The notes under the pieces were generated by a model, which did no database searches, was not told where the DNA came from, and saw only the letters and a program-made list of their open reading frames with translations. A DNA stretch of 64,000 bases from Corynebacterium falsenii (GTDB lineage: Bacteria; Actinomycetota; Actinomycetes; Mycobacteriales; Mycobacteriaceae): NCBI RefSeq assembly GCF_020099275.1, contig NZ_CP083646.1, forward strand, positions 2,480,001 to 2,544,000, in the 5' to 3' direction. Positions 36,896-45,904 of this stretch are shown here, one piece after another. The position numbers were made by a program, and so were the translations under genes. Every line of letters begins with the position of its first letter. Within the stretch, counting starts at the first letter, position 1.

Positions 36896-37777
36896 CTACC
36901 GCAGAGCCCGCTCCAGGCTGCCCTGCCACGCTGGGAGGGGCTGCAAACCCGCGCGTTCCCACTCGCTGATGTCCAACGCGCTGTTGGCCGGTCGTGGCGC
37001 CTGCGTGGGGTACTCGCTGGTCGGGATGGGGCGCACCCGGTCCGGGTCGTGCCCGCCCAGGGCGAAGATCCGCCGCGCGAACTCATACCACGTGATCACC
37101 GGCCCCGCCCCCGCCGCGTGGAGGATCCGCGGCACGTCCTTACCCTGCGCGATGTGCTGGGCCAGGTTGACTATCGCCGACGCCACCATGCCCGCCTCAC
37201 TCGGGCGGCCATACTGGTCATCCACCACGCCCGGATCTACGCCGTTCTCGGCGAGGCGCAACATTGTGCCCACGAAGTCACGGGAGGGATGCGCCGGGCC
37301 GCTGTACACCCAGGACGTCCGGACCACATGGCCGCCCTGCTCTAGCACCGCCTGCTCACCCGCCAGCTTGCTGCGGCCGTAGGCGTTGATCGGGTCCGTG
37401 GGCGCATCCACCCCGTTCTCCCTCCCCACGGGCAGCTCACCGTTGAACACGTAGTCGGTGGAGATGTGGATTATCGGTATGCCAAGTGCCGCCAGCCGGG
37501 CCGGGGCTTCAGCGTTGACGGCCCACACTGTGTCGGTCTTATCCGCGTCCTCGGCTGCATCCACGGCGGTGAAGGCTGCGGCATTAATGAGGATGGGGGC
37601 TGGGCCGGCTGGTGGCGTCGAGTAAAGAGAAGGCAGAGAGGATAGAGAGCCAGGATCCGCCAGATCCACCTCAGCCCGGGTCACGGCCACGGCGTCCGGA
37701 ACGAGGCGCACAATGGCCGAGCCGACCTGACCTGCCGCGCCGACGACGATGAGCTTCGGCGTGTGTTCTTCGGCCAC
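36896..37777 (-). CDS. rmlD: dTDP-4-dehydrorhamnose reductase
   Basis: A 293-residue SDR-type enzyme completing dTDP-L-rhamnose. NADPH site VVGAAGQVGSAIV, VNAEAPARLA, catalytic STDYVFNG and YGRSKLAGEQ (Tyr-x3-Lys), and RTSWVYS are visible. AGGAGG at 37784-37789 supports the GTG start at 37777. It is divergent from the LCP gene, with a 105-bp promoter region between, and provides the donor for the neighbouring WbbL. Confidence 0.94.
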   Translation of the reverse strand: MAEEHTPKLIVVGAAGQVGSAIVRLVPDAVAVTRAEVDLADPGSLSSLPSLYSTPPAGPAPILINAAAFTAVDAAEDADKTDTVWAVNAEAPARLAALGIPIIHISTDYVFNGELPVGRENGVDAPTDPINAYGRSKLAGEQAVLEQGGHVVRTSWVYSGPAHPSRDFVGTMLRLAENGVDPGVVDDQYGRPSEAGMVASAIVNLAQHIAQGKDVPRILHAAGAGPVITWYEFARRIFALGGHDPDRVRPIPTSEYPTQAPRPANSALDISEWERAGLQPLPAWQGSLERALR

Positions 37778-37882
37778 GGCGACATTCCTCCTGGTTGGTG
37801 ACTGCCGATATTCGCGGAAACGGCGTAGAGTGTTCGCAGTACAACAACAGCACGATATATATGGCAGTGAGTTTAACGATCG

Positions 37883-39586
37883 ATGACTGATGCTAATCGC
37901 TCCCGGCGCTCCCGGCGCACGGAACCGCGCCGATCCCGCCACATCCAAGCCGCCCCGAGTGGGCCGGAGGCCAAGCAAATTGGCTCCCGCACCGGGCGTG
38001 GCGTGCTCGCTGCTGTCTCGGCGCTGGCCCTCGGCGTGATGAGCATGGGCTACTTCACGGTCGGCAACCTCAGCAATGACCTGGCCCAAGCCAACAACCT
38101 CAACCTCGGCCAGCAAAAGGACGGCGCCACGGACATTCTGCTGGTCGGTGTGGATTCCCGCACGGATGCCAAGGGCAATCCGCTGAGCCAGCAGGAAATC
38201 GACATGCTGCGCGCTGGCGAGGAAAACGTGGCGAATACAGACACGATGATCCTCATCCGCGTGCCCAACGATGGCTCCTCGGCCACGGCTGTGTCTCTGC
38301 CGCGCGATACCTATGCGAAGACACCCGACCAGGGCAACATGAAGCTCAACGGCGTGTACGGCACGGCGAAGTTCGAAAAGGCGCAGCAGCTAGAGCAGAG
38401 CGGCGTGACCGACAAGGCCACCATCGACAAGGACTCCACCGAGGCGGGCCGGCAGGCGCTCATCAAGACTGTGGCAGATCTCACGGGCATCACCGTGGAC
38501 CACTACGCAGAGGTGGGCCTGCTCGGCTTCGTGCTGCTCACCGACGCCGTTGGTGGCGTGGACGTGTGCCTCAACAACCCCGTGGACGAGCCGCTGTCCG
38601 GTGCCAAGTTCCCCGCCGGTTACCAGACGCTCAACGGCCCCGATGCCCTGAGCTTCGTGCGCCAGCGCCACCAACTGCCACGCGGCGACCTGGACCGCAT
38701 CACCCGCCAGCAGGCCTACATGGCGAGCCTGGCAAACCACATCCTGTCTTCCAAGACCCTCACCGACCCTGGCTCGCTGGGGCGCATCAACTCCGCCGTG
38801 CAGCGGTCCGTGGTGCTGGATGATGGCTGGGATGTCATGAGCATGGCCTCGCAGATGCAGAACCTGGCCGGCGGCAACGTGAGCTTCCAAACCATCCCGG
38901 TGACCAGCATCGACGGCACCGGCGACTACGGCGAATCCGTGGTGACGGTGAACAAGAAGCAGGTGCACGACTTCTTCAGCCATCTACTCGGCGAAGACAA
39001 GAAGCAGGAAGAGGACAAGCCCACCGAGACGGCCGATCCGAATGCCCCCATCGAGGCTTTCGACGCGCGGTCCTACAAGGTCAATGTTTTCAACGCCAGC
39101 GATATCGGCGGTCTCGCGGGCCGCGTGGCGGAACTGACCACGACCTACGGCTACCGGCCAGGCGAGGTGGGCAACCACAACGAGACGGGCGTTTCCGAGT
39201 CCCAGGTCAACGCCAAGGATCCCAACGACCCCGCCGCTCGCGCGTTGGCGCGCCAGCTCGGCGGTCTCAAGGTGGTCGAGGACTCCAGCCTCAAGGACAA
39301 GGAAATCTCCGTCACGCTGGCCGGCACGTACAAGGGTCCGGGCCTGCAGGCTGGCTCCGCGCCGCTCACCGATCCCAACGATCCGAATGTTGGCACGATC
39401 ACGCCGGGCATGAAGGACCTCGATGGCGACGGTGTCCCGGACGACAGTACTGCCGCAGCCCCCACCGGCACCGCCACCGATGCGCCGAAGGAATCCGTGG
39501 TGGGCACGCCGGGCGAGATCGACGGTGGCCCGGACATGACGAAGCCGATCAACGCGGGCAGCAACGCCCCGATGTGTGTGAACTAA
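37883..39586 (+). CDS. LCP (LytR-CpsA-Psr) family cell-wall glycopolymer ligase
   Basis: A 567-residue protein with a basic N-terminus, one membrane segment (~residues 40-58, VLAAVSALALGVMSMGYF) and an outside LCP domain: DILLVGVDSR, NTDTMILIRV, AVSLPRDTY, LNGPDALSFVRQRHQLPRGDLDR. A LytR_C domain follows (~390-480, KVNVFNASDIGGLAGRVAEL), then an Asp/Thr/Pro-rich tail ending MCVN. LCP enzymes attach arabinogalactan to peptidoglycan in Corynebacteriales. Position matches Rv3267. Confidence 0.93.
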   Translation: MTDANRSRRSRRTEPRRSRHIQAAPSGPEAKQIGSRTGRGVLAAVSALALGVMSMGYFTVGNLSNDLAQANNLNLGQQKDGATDILLVGVDSRTDAKGNPLSQQEIDMLRAGEENVANTDTMILIRVPNDGSSATAVSLPRDTYAKTPDQGNMKLNGVYGTAKFEKAQQLEQSGVTDKATIDKDSTEAGRQALIKTVADLTGITVDHYAEVGLLGFVLLTDAVGGVDVCLNNPVDEPLSGAKFPAGYQTLNGPDALSFVRQRHQLPRGDLDRITRQQAYMASLANHILSSKTLTDPGSLGRINSAVQRSVVLDDGWDVMSMASQMQNLAGGNVSFQTIPVTSIDGTGDYGESVVTVNKKQVHDFFSHLLGEDKKQEEDKPTETADPNAPIEAFDARSYKVNVFNASDIGGLAGRVAELTTTYGYRPGEVGNHNETGVSESQVNAKDPNDPAARALARQLGGLKVVEDSSLKDKEISVTLAGTYKGPGLQAGSAPLTDPNDPNVGTITPGMKDLDGDGVPDDSTAAAPTGTATDAPKESVVGTPGEIDGGPDMTKPINAGSNAPMCVN

Positions 39587-39608
39587 AGTCCGGTTAGACT
39601 AGTCCACC

Positions 39609-40337
39609 ATGGACTTGATCGCGCCTTTGCTGGCCACTGACCCAGCGGCTCCCCGCCTGACCACCTACACGGATGCGGGCCGCATGGAGCTCTCCGCCCA
39701 AACCCTGGGCAATTGGATGAACAAAGTTGCCAACCTCCTGGCCGAGGTCGGCGCCGAACCTGGCGATGTTGCGCTCGTGGATTGTGCCCCCAGTTGGCAG
39801 CCCATTGCCATCACGCTGGGTTGCTGGCGCGCGGGAGTGTCCGTGACGTGCTCGGCGGGTTCTGCAGAGTCAGCGGAGTCAGCGGAGCCGATGGTGGCTT
39901 TCTGCGACGACCTCGCCACCGCCGAGAACCTCATCGACGGCGTAGGTGGTGTCGCGGTGGATACCGTGTTCCTGGTGTCTACTGACCCCTTCGGCCGCGG
40001 CGTGGAGGAATCGGGCGGGGATGTGCCGTTCGGCATTCAGGACTTCTCCCCCGAGCTGCGCGTGCAGCCGGATGCCTACCTGGGCTCCGATAATGATGGT
40101 CACGATCTGTTCCGCACGGCCTCTGGCTCCCTCGACTGGGACGACGTGGCGCGTCTCGCCGAGCCACTCGATGCCGGCGCCCGAGTCATCGTGGGCGGCT
40201 GGCAGGATGAGCTGGGTCTCGCTCAGGTCATTGCCCCCTTGTTCGCGGACGGCTCCGTGGTGATGACCACGGACACCTCCCCCGACCGCGTGGCTGAGCT
40301 CGCCCAGGCCGAAAAGACCACCCAGACGGGCTACTAA
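39609..40337 (+). CDS. TIGR03089 family protein
   Basis: A 242-residue protein of the actinobacterial TIGR03089 family (Rv3268 position). It resembles the N-terminal part of AMP-binding enzymes (ELSAQTLGNWMNKVANLLAEVG, GDVALVDCAPSWQPIAITLGCWRAG) but lacks the adenylation motif, so it is probably not an active ligase. A short Ala-Glu-Ser repeat (SAESAESAEP) lies near residue 90. It is 22 bp downstream of the LCP gene. Confidence 0.85.
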   Translation: MDLIAPLLATDPAAPRLTTYTDAGRMELSAQTLGNWMNKVANLLAEVGAEPGDVALVDCAPSWQPIAITLGCWRAGVSVTCSAGSAESAESAEPMVAFCDDLATAENLIDGVGGVAVDTVFLVSTDPFGRGVEESGGDVPFGIQDFSPELRVQPDAYLGSDNDGHDLFRTASGSLDWDDVARLAEPLDAGARVIVGGWQDELGLAQVIAPLFADGSVVMTTDTSPDRVAELAQAEKTTQTGY

Positions 40338-40343
40338 CTCCCC

Positions 40344-41087
40344 CTACTTCACGTCCCGCGATTCGTTGACGAAGAACGCGGCGGCGGCCAGCAGGCCAGC
40401 CCACAGGATCAGAATGATGCCGCTGATGGCCGGCGTATGAACCGTGGGCTGGGTGCTGGTGAGCATGAGCACATTATTGAACGGCAGGTAGGGCGCCACG
40501 TTGTCCGCGAGGAACTGGCTGGTGCTCACGAGGATCCCCTCGAACGCCGTTGCCCAGATCAGCGGCAGCGCCACAGCACCGGCCACCGACGGGATCAGCA
40601 CGCCCAATGCGGAGGCCATAACGCTGATGGCGGCGATGGCGAGAACCATCCAGCCGATCTTGCCCGCGTCGTTCGTCATGAGCGGCAGCGGCGTGCTGGA
40701 CAGAAGCACCAGCGCGATGGCTAGGCCGATCACGCCCGCCACCACGGACAGCAGCATGTTGACGAGCATGCTCGCCGCCACCTGCTTCCAGCGGGCAGAG
40801 ATCACCAAGAAGGATTGCGCGTGCAGGTTATGTGCCCGTTCGCTGGATACCCGCACCGCCGATAGGGCGATGATGAACATGAGCGCCGGCACGAGCCCGC
40901 CGCCCGCCTGGGACGCGTTGATCGCGCCCAGTTCAGCAAGATCGAGCCCCTGGCTCTGCAGATTCTGCACTGCGTTGAGCGTGAGCGCTGCGGGCAGTAC
41001 GAGGGACAGTACCGCGAAGCCCAGCAGGATCCACGTGCCCTTAAGCGACTTGGTGCGCAGCCATTCTGAGTTAATGATCCCGAGCAT
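40344..41087 (-). CDS. ABC-2 type permease (pair A)
   Basis: A 247-residue protein with six membrane helices (first WILLGFAVLSLVLPAALTL, last ISGIILILWAGLLAAAAFFV). It starts MLGIINSEWLRTKSLKG, the usual cytosolic lead of ABC-2 permeases acting on drugs, lantibiotics or lipids. Its start abuts the stop of the ATPase at 41088. It resembles the permease at 42058, suggesting a tandem duplication of the two-gene unit. Substrate unknown. Confidence 0.87.
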   Translation of the reverse strand: MLGIINSEWLRTKSLKGTWILLGFAVLSLVLPAALTLNAVQNLQSQGLDLAELGAINASQAGGGLVPALMFIIALSAVRVSSERAHNLHAQSFLVISARWKQVAASMLVNMLLSVVAGVIGLAIALVLLSSTPLPLMTNDAGKIGWMVLAIAAISVMASALGVLIPSVAGAVALPLIWATAFEGILVSTSQFLADNVAPYLPFNNVLMLTSTQPTVHTPAISGIILILWAGLLAAAAFFVNESRDVK

Positions 41088-42014
41088 CTACTTGCCTCCC
41101 ATGCGGTAGTCCACAGCAGCGTTGGTGGTATCGAGGAATCGCTGCTCCAAGCCTTGGCGCTGTTGCGAGAGCTCCAGCACCACCGCGTTGGTGTCGCGCG
41201 CGAGCTCGCCGATGACGCGGGCAAGGTCATCGCCGGCCATGTCCGCAGTGATGTCCATGATTCCGTTGGGCTTCGCGTCGATGGTGAAGGCAGAGTTGGC
41301 CGCTGCGGCGTCGAAAAAAGGAGCGGGATCGGCCACGCGCACGCGTACGGTCGCGCTGCCGCTGTTGAGGAACTCGTCCATGCTGTGCTCGCCGATGAGC
41401 TTGCCGCGGCCGATGAGCACGAGGCGATCGGCGGTGAGTTCCATCTCGTTGAGCAGATGGGAGCTGACCAGCACGGCGCGCCCCTGTTCTGCGTTGGAGC
41501 GGATGAGCTGGCGCATCCAGTGCACGCCCTCCGGATCCAGGCCATTGACGGGCTCATCGAGGATCAGGTGCTTGGGGTCGCCGAGCAGCGCGATGGCGAG
41601 GCCAAGGCGTTGCTTCATACCGAGGGAGAAGCCCTTGATCTTCTTCTTAGCAACCGTCTCGAGGCCGACCAACGCTAGGCATTCTTCAGCGCGGTCTAGG
41701 CTGATGCCTGCCGCAGCAGCGATGGAATTGATGTGCGTGGAGGCAGTGTGGTTGGGGATGTACCACGTAGGTTCCATGAGCCCGCCGACCACGTGTGGCC
41801 GTTCGGAACCGTAGCTGTCCAGGTCTTTTCCATCGAAGCTGACGGTTCCTTGGGAGGGGTTGTCGAGGCCCAGGATGCAGCGCATCGTGGATGACTTGCC
41901 CGAGCCGTTGGGCCCGAGGAAGCCGGTGACTTGCCCGTCGGGCACGGAGAACGTGAGGTCGTCGAAGGCCTGCGTGTCCCCGTAGCGTTTACTTAGGTTC
42001 TCTACGGTGATCAT
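41088..42014 (-). CDS. ABC transporter ATP-binding protein (pair A)
   Basis: A 308-residue ATPase: Walker A GPNGSGKSST, signature reads FSLGMKQRLGLAIAL, Walker B HLILDEPVNGLDPEG, H-loop SSHLLNEM. The C-terminal ~90 residues are the accessory part typical of BcrA/LnrL-like exporters. It pairs with the permease immediately downstream. It is closely similar to the ATPase at 42789 (both begin MITVE(N/S)LSKRYG). Confidence 0.92.
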   Translation of the reverse strand: MITVENLSKRYGDTQAFDDLTFSVPDGQVTGFLGPNGSGKSSTMRCILGLDNPSQGTVSFDGKDLDSYGSERPHVVGGLMEPTWYIPNHTASTHINSIAAAAGISLDRAEECLALVGLETVAKKKIKGFSLGMKQRLGLAIALLGDPKHLILDEPVNGLDPEGVHWMRQLIRSNAEQGRAVLVSSHLLNEMELTADRLVLIGRGKLIGEHSMDEFLNSGSATVRVRVADPAPFFDAAAANSAFTIDAKPNGIMDITADMAGDDLARVIGELARDTNAVVLELSQQRQGLEQRFLDTTNAAVDYRMGGK

Positions 42015-42057
42015 GGGTTTAAGTGTGTCACATCTTTCTTTCCGTCGACGCCACCAG

Positions 42058-42792
42058 CTAGCGCACGTCCCGGGAGGTGTTGGCCCACAGGCCGATTGTT
42101 ATCAGGGCGCCGAGCCAGGCAATGAGAACGATGATGCCCGTGGCCCCCAGCGATGCATGCTCGAAGATCGCGTTGTCGTAGGCGACGTTGACCATGGTGC
42201 TGTTCGGCAGGATCGTGGCGAGCGGACGGATAGCACTGACCGATCCTGCGCCCGTATTGATGAGTGGTTCGAGCACGAGGATCCACACCAGCGGCAGGGA
42301 AATGGCCGCCACCTGGGAGCGAACCAGCGCCGCGAGTCCCACGGTCGCCACGGCCCACAGCGGGAAGCCAATTGCAGTTGTGGTGAGATAACCCAGCCCC
42401 TCCCCGGCATCTACATCGATCCCCACGACGGTGGCCGCAACCCACGCCAACGCACAACCGACGACGAAGGCGGAGAAGGTGAATAGTCCCACCACGACCA
42501 TCTTGGCAACGAGCCAGTTGCTACGCCGCGGTTGGGTGAGGAACGCGTGCGCATTCATGTTGTGCTTGATGTCGCTGCCCACCCAGCTGCCTGCCATGAT
42601 GATCGCGATCATCTGGAAGATCTGCGCTCCTTGGAGGAGGCTGTCCCATCCCCGGGCTGGACCGTTGCTCGTTTCCCCGAACACTCCGAGAAGCACGACG
42701 GGGCCGTAAAGCGCTCCGGTGAGCAGGATGAGGTAGATCCAGGTTGACCGTACGCTGGTGAGTTTGGTGATTTCGCTGCGAAGTGAGTTCAT
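42058..42792 (-). CDS. ABC-2 type permease (pair B)
   Basis: A 244-residue permease with six helices (TWIYLILLTGALYGPVVLLG first, ATGIIVLIAWLGALITIGLW last). It starts MNSLRSEITKLTSVRST. Its ATG overlaps the stop of its ATPase by 4 bp. The domain order and the C-terminal (A/S)RDV(K/R) match the pair A permease, so the pairs likely arose by duplication. Confidence 0.87.
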   Translation of the reverse strand: MNSLRSEITKLTSVRSTWIYLILLTGALYGPVVLLGVFGETSNGPARGWDSLLQGAQIFQMIAIIMAGSWVGSDIKHNMNAHAFLTQPRRSNWLVAKMVVVGLFTFSAFVVGCALAWVAATVVGIDVDAGEGLGYLTTTAIGFPLWAVATVGLAALVRSQVAAISLPLVWILVLEPLINTGAGSVSAIRPLATILPNSTMVNVAYDNAIFEHASLGATGIIVLIAWLGALITIGLWANTSRDVR

Positions 42793-43715
42793 CGTTGCTG
42801 CTCCTGAGACGTGTATTCCTGTGCCCCGCTGGTTGCCGCGAGGAACCGCTGTTCAAGGTTTTCTGATTCGGTGCGCAGTCCGGTGATGAGAATGTCGTTT
42901 CGGTGGGCGATCTGCGCCGCGTGGACGCGGATCTCCGACTCCTTCTTGCCCTCGGGAATGCGGATTCGGAGGGTCTGCCCTTCGATCTCGTGCCCGAGCC
43001 CCTCGGCATGGAGCAGCTGGCTGAGGTTGGTCACCGCGGTGGTTTCCACGCTGACCGTCGTGCCGCCGGCGAGGAAGTCCGCGAGGGAGTACTCCCCGAT
43101 CAGCTCACCCTTGCCGATCACCACGAGGCGATCGGCGGTCTGCTGCATTTCACTGAGCAGGTGGCTGCTGACGAGAACTGCGTGCCCGTGGTCGGCGAGG
43201 GTGTGGATGGTGCGCCGCATCCAGCTCACGCCCTCGGGATCCAGACCATTAACCGGTTCATCGAGAATCACGTGTTTGGGGTTGCCAAGCAGCGCGGCAG
43301 CCAGACCGAGCCGCTGCTTCATGCCTAGGCTGTATCCCCTGACCTTCCCCTGCGCAGCCGACGTGAGGCCAACGAGATCCAGGCATTCATCAACCCGCCT
43401 GTCGGAAATGCCCGCTCCCCTGGCAAGAACGCGCAGGTGGTCACGCCCGCTGCGTCCCGGCGTGAACCACGTGGCTTCCAGCAGGGCGCCCACGTGCTTG
43501 GGCTTTTCGCGAAGATGACTGAACGCGGTGCCATCGATGAAGGCATGACCTGCACTCGGCGCATCAAGCCCGAGGATGCAGCGCATCGTCGTTGATTTCC
43601 CCGACCCGTTGGGGCCCAAAAAGCCCGTGACCTGCCCGTCGGGCACGGTGAACGTGAGATCGCGGATCGCGTCTTTCTTCCCGTACCTCTTACTGAGACT
43701 CTCAACTGTAATCAT
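42789..43715 (-). CDS. ABC transporter ATP-binding protein (pair B)
   Basis: A 308-residue ATPase: Walker A GPNGSGKSTT, signature YSLGMKQRLGLAAAL, Walker B HVILDEPVNGLDPEG, H-loop SSHLLSEM. ATG 43715 aligns with the paralog's start (MITVESLSKRYGKK); GTG 43730 would add five residues. It heads the four-gene minus-strand ABC block (B ATPase, B permease, A ATPase, A permease). Confidence 0.92.
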   Translation of the reverse strand: MITVESLSKRYGKKDAIRDLTFTVPDGQVTGFLGPNGSGKSTTMRCILGLDAPSAGHAFIDGTAFSHLREKPKHVGALLEATWFTPGRSGRDHLRVLARGAGISDRRVDECLDLVGLTSAAQGKVRGYSLGMKQRLGLAAALLGNPKHVILDEPVNGLDPEGVSWMRRTIHTLADHGHAVLVSSHLLSEMQQTADRLVVIGKGELIGEYSLADFLAGGTTVSVETTAVTNLSQLLHAEGLGHEIEGQTLRIRIPEGKKESEIRVHAAQIAHRNDILITGLRTESENLEQRFLAATSGAQEYTSQEQQR

Positions 43716-43876
43716 GTCCCCCATCTTCACTGGTCACTTGTGGTCTGCGCATCGGTCCTTGGGTTGATTTTGTGGCCTCATACCCAGGTATGAGGTGTCC
43801 CTTTTATCCCGACGCCCCCACGTTGTTTTCCCCTGATTTTCCTACATAGAACAGGTTATCTAACTCTAAAACTTTT

Positions 43877-43894
43877 TGCAAGCTAAATCTTGCA
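43877..43894. repeat. TGCAAG-N6-CTTGCA inverted repeat in an AT-rich promoter region
   Basis: Perfect 6-bp arms 43877-43882 and 43889-43894 in the 264-to-279-bp gene-free stretch between the ABC block and the HNH gene. The surroundings are distinctly AT-rich compared with the window. It may be a regulator site for either divergent unit. No ORF is seen here. Confidence 0.4.
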
Positions 43895-43994
43895 GTGGTC
43901 GATATTGTGTACTATTCTTATTGTTGTAAGGGAATGAGCACGGGGGACGTGCTCTCACAACACATCACAGGCGGGATAACTGAGGGGGAAATCG

Positions 43995-45266
43995 ATGAGT
44001 ACAGAAGACTCTAATACCCAGGGTGGACAACCCAGTTGGGTCACAGCAAACCCAACATGTCCGCTGGCGGCTGCGCAGCGGGATAGCATTCGTGCTCAAC
44101 TGACTTTGTGGGAGCTCTGCGCTCCTGACGGCGAAGACTTCGTGCCAGATGTCGCGACCGGCATTGCGGCGAAGCTGTCCATTACAGCCCATGCGGCAAC
44201 GCGTTTGGCCACACACGGCTGGCTTCTGGCTCGGTGGCCAGGGTTCCAGCGCTTATTTCACACTCTGACCATTCCGGTGAAGCACATGGTGGCTGTCCTC
44301 GAGCTCACCGAGGCCGTCGATGACGAGCACCAACCAGAGATCGAATCGGAAATCATTGCCGTGCTCACGCCGGAACACCCCGGCCAGCAGCTCCCGAGCG
44401 TGCGGAGCCTGAGCTACTGGGTGCGCACCATCATCGAACGCATTCAGCCAAACGCCCGCCCGCTCGAGGAGGGCGAGGAGCTGCGTACCGAGCACACCGT
44501 GGAGCACCAGGCCCCAGAGATCAGCTTCGATAACCGTGCCAACAGCCGGACCACAATCTTCATCGGCCTCCCCAAAGCCGATGGCATCCTCGTGGAGAAG
44601 TCTCTCCGGGCCGTCGCCTCCGCACACGGGTGCTCCGTGGCAGAGGCCCTCGTGGCGATCATCCGAGAAAAGCTCGATGTCCAGGTCACGCTCAACCTGT
44701 ACAAGAACACCGCGAACCCCACCGAAGACATCTTTGCGGAAGGGTCGTGGCTGCCCAAGGCCGTAGGTACGGCCTGGCTGGAGCGGGTCACGCACCTAGC
44801 GGCGCCGGGCTACGCGGAATCCGCAGGGTACTCCCCATCCGAGGCGGTAAAGGCAGCGGTGGCCGGGCGCGATGGCGGATGCCGAGCTCCAGGTTGCACG
44901 AAGGAACCCTACCTTTGCGATGTGGACCACGTGCACCGCTACGATCACGACAATCCGGAAGCCGGGGGCCCAACCAGCACGGCGAATCTCCACCTGCTCT
45001 GCCGGTACCACCACAAGCTCAAGACGGCGGGTGTCCTCGACGTCGAGCTTCGGCCGGATGGCTCCGAATGCTGGACCTCCGTCGGCGACGGCCACCAAAC
45101 CATCACCACCCCCTACGGACCGTTGGGACGGGAGACCTTCGAGCGCAGGCATGGGCGGCGCACGAAAGCACTGCACACTCATCATGAGCTCACATTCCGG
45201 GACTCGGTCGAGGACATCATCGAGGAGGCTCTGAAAGAAAAGGAAGAGGAGGCACTACCCTTCTAG
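43995..45266 (+). CDS. DUF222/HNH endonuclease-domain protein
   Basis: A 423-residue protein. The N-terminal ~300 residues are the helical DUF222-type region common in actinobacteria. The C-terminal HNH nuclease core reads CRAPGCTKEPYLCDVDHVHRYDHD, then NLHLLCRYHHKLK, with the Cys pairs and catalytic His of the zinc-stabilised HNH fold. Such genes are multicopy and often mobile or linked to introns/phages; the role is unknown. AGGGGGAA precedes the ATG. Its end overlaps the convergent response regulator by 12 bp. Confidence 0.88.
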   Translation: MSTEDSNTQGGQPSWVTANPTCPLAAAQRDSIRAQLTLWELCAPDGEDFVPDVATGIAAKLSITAHAATRLATHGWLLARWPGFQRLFHTLTIPVKHMVAVLELTEAVDDEHQPEIESEIIAVLTPEHPGQQLPSVRSLSYWVRTIIERIQPNARPLEEGEELRTEHTVEHQAPEISFDNRANSRTTIFIGLPKADGILVEKSLRAVASAHGCSVAEALVAIIREKLDVQVTLNLYKNTANPTEDIFAEGSWLPKAVGTAWLERVTHLAAPGYAESAGYSPSEAVKAAVAGRDGGCRAPGCTKEPYLCDVDHVHRYDHDNPEAGGPTSTANLHLLCRYHHKLKTAGVLDVELRPDGSECWTSVGDGHQTITTPYGPLGRETFERRHGRRTKALHTHHELTFRDSVEDIIEEALKEKEEEALPF

Positions 45267-45902
45267 CAACTGATCCGCGGACACCAATCCATTGCGGAAG
45301 GCATAGAGCACAGCGTGGACGCGGTCGCGGGAATCGGTCTTCATGAGAACGCGGCCCACGTGCGTCTTCACCGTGGGTAGCGAGATGAAGAGCTCGTCGG
45401 CGATTTCCTGATTGGTGTGGCCAAGCGCCATGAGCACCAGGATCTCACGCTCGCGCGGGGTGAGCGGTACGTCCACGGACTGCTTATCTCGAATACTTCG
45501 CAGCAAGCGCGCCGTAGCGGTGGGGCTAATCACGGCTGCCGATTCGCCGACCGTGCGCACGGCGGCGATGAGTTCTTCGGGGTCGGCATCCTTGAGCAGG
45601 AACCCGCTCGCGCCGGCCTCCACCGAGCCGAGAACATAATTATCAGTATCGAAGGTGGTGAGGATGACCACCTTCGCATCCGCATCGCGGGCAAGGATCC
45701 GCCGGGTCGCCTCGATCCCGTCCATCTCGGGCATCTGCACATCCATGAGGATGATGTCCACGGGCTGCTCGGCGGCGCGTTCGCATGCCTCGCGGCCCGT
45801 GGCGGCCTCCCAGACCACGGTGATGTCGTCCTGGGAATCGAGCACCATCGCGAAACCGGCGCGCACAAGCTGCTGATCATCGGCCAGGCCCACTGTTGTC
45901 AT
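45255..45902 (-). CDS. NarL/FixJ-type response regulator
   Basis: A 215-residue regulator: receiver with DD 8-9, phospho-acceptor D54 (IILMDVQMPEMDG), conserved Thr (ILTTFDTD) and Lys (LLKDADPEEL). The LuxR-type helix-turn-helix follows at the C-terminus (LTPREREILVLMALGHTNQEIADEL). ATG 45902 has AGGAG 6 nt upstream; ATG 45908 overlaps the kinase stop (ATGA). It is paired with the kinase just upstream. The ABC exporter pairs across the HNH gene are plausible targets (inference). Confidence 0.93.
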   Translation of the reverse strand: MTTVGLADDQQLVRAGFAMVLDSQDDITVVWEAATGREACERAAEQPVDIILMDVQMPEMDGIEATRRILARDADAKVVILTTFDTDNYVLGSVEAGASGFLLKDADPEELIAAVRTVGESAAVISPTATARLLRSIRDKQSVDVPLTPREREILVLMALGHTNQEIADELFISLPTVKTHVGRVLMKTDSRDRVHAVLYAFRNGLVSADQLLEG

Positions 45903-45904
45903 AA

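Noticed and set aside
39865..39892. Short GCAGAGTCAGCGGA-type repeat inside the TIGR03089 gene
   Set aside because: It encodes an in-frame SAESAESAEP stretch and looks like simple codon-level duplication without regulatory meaning.
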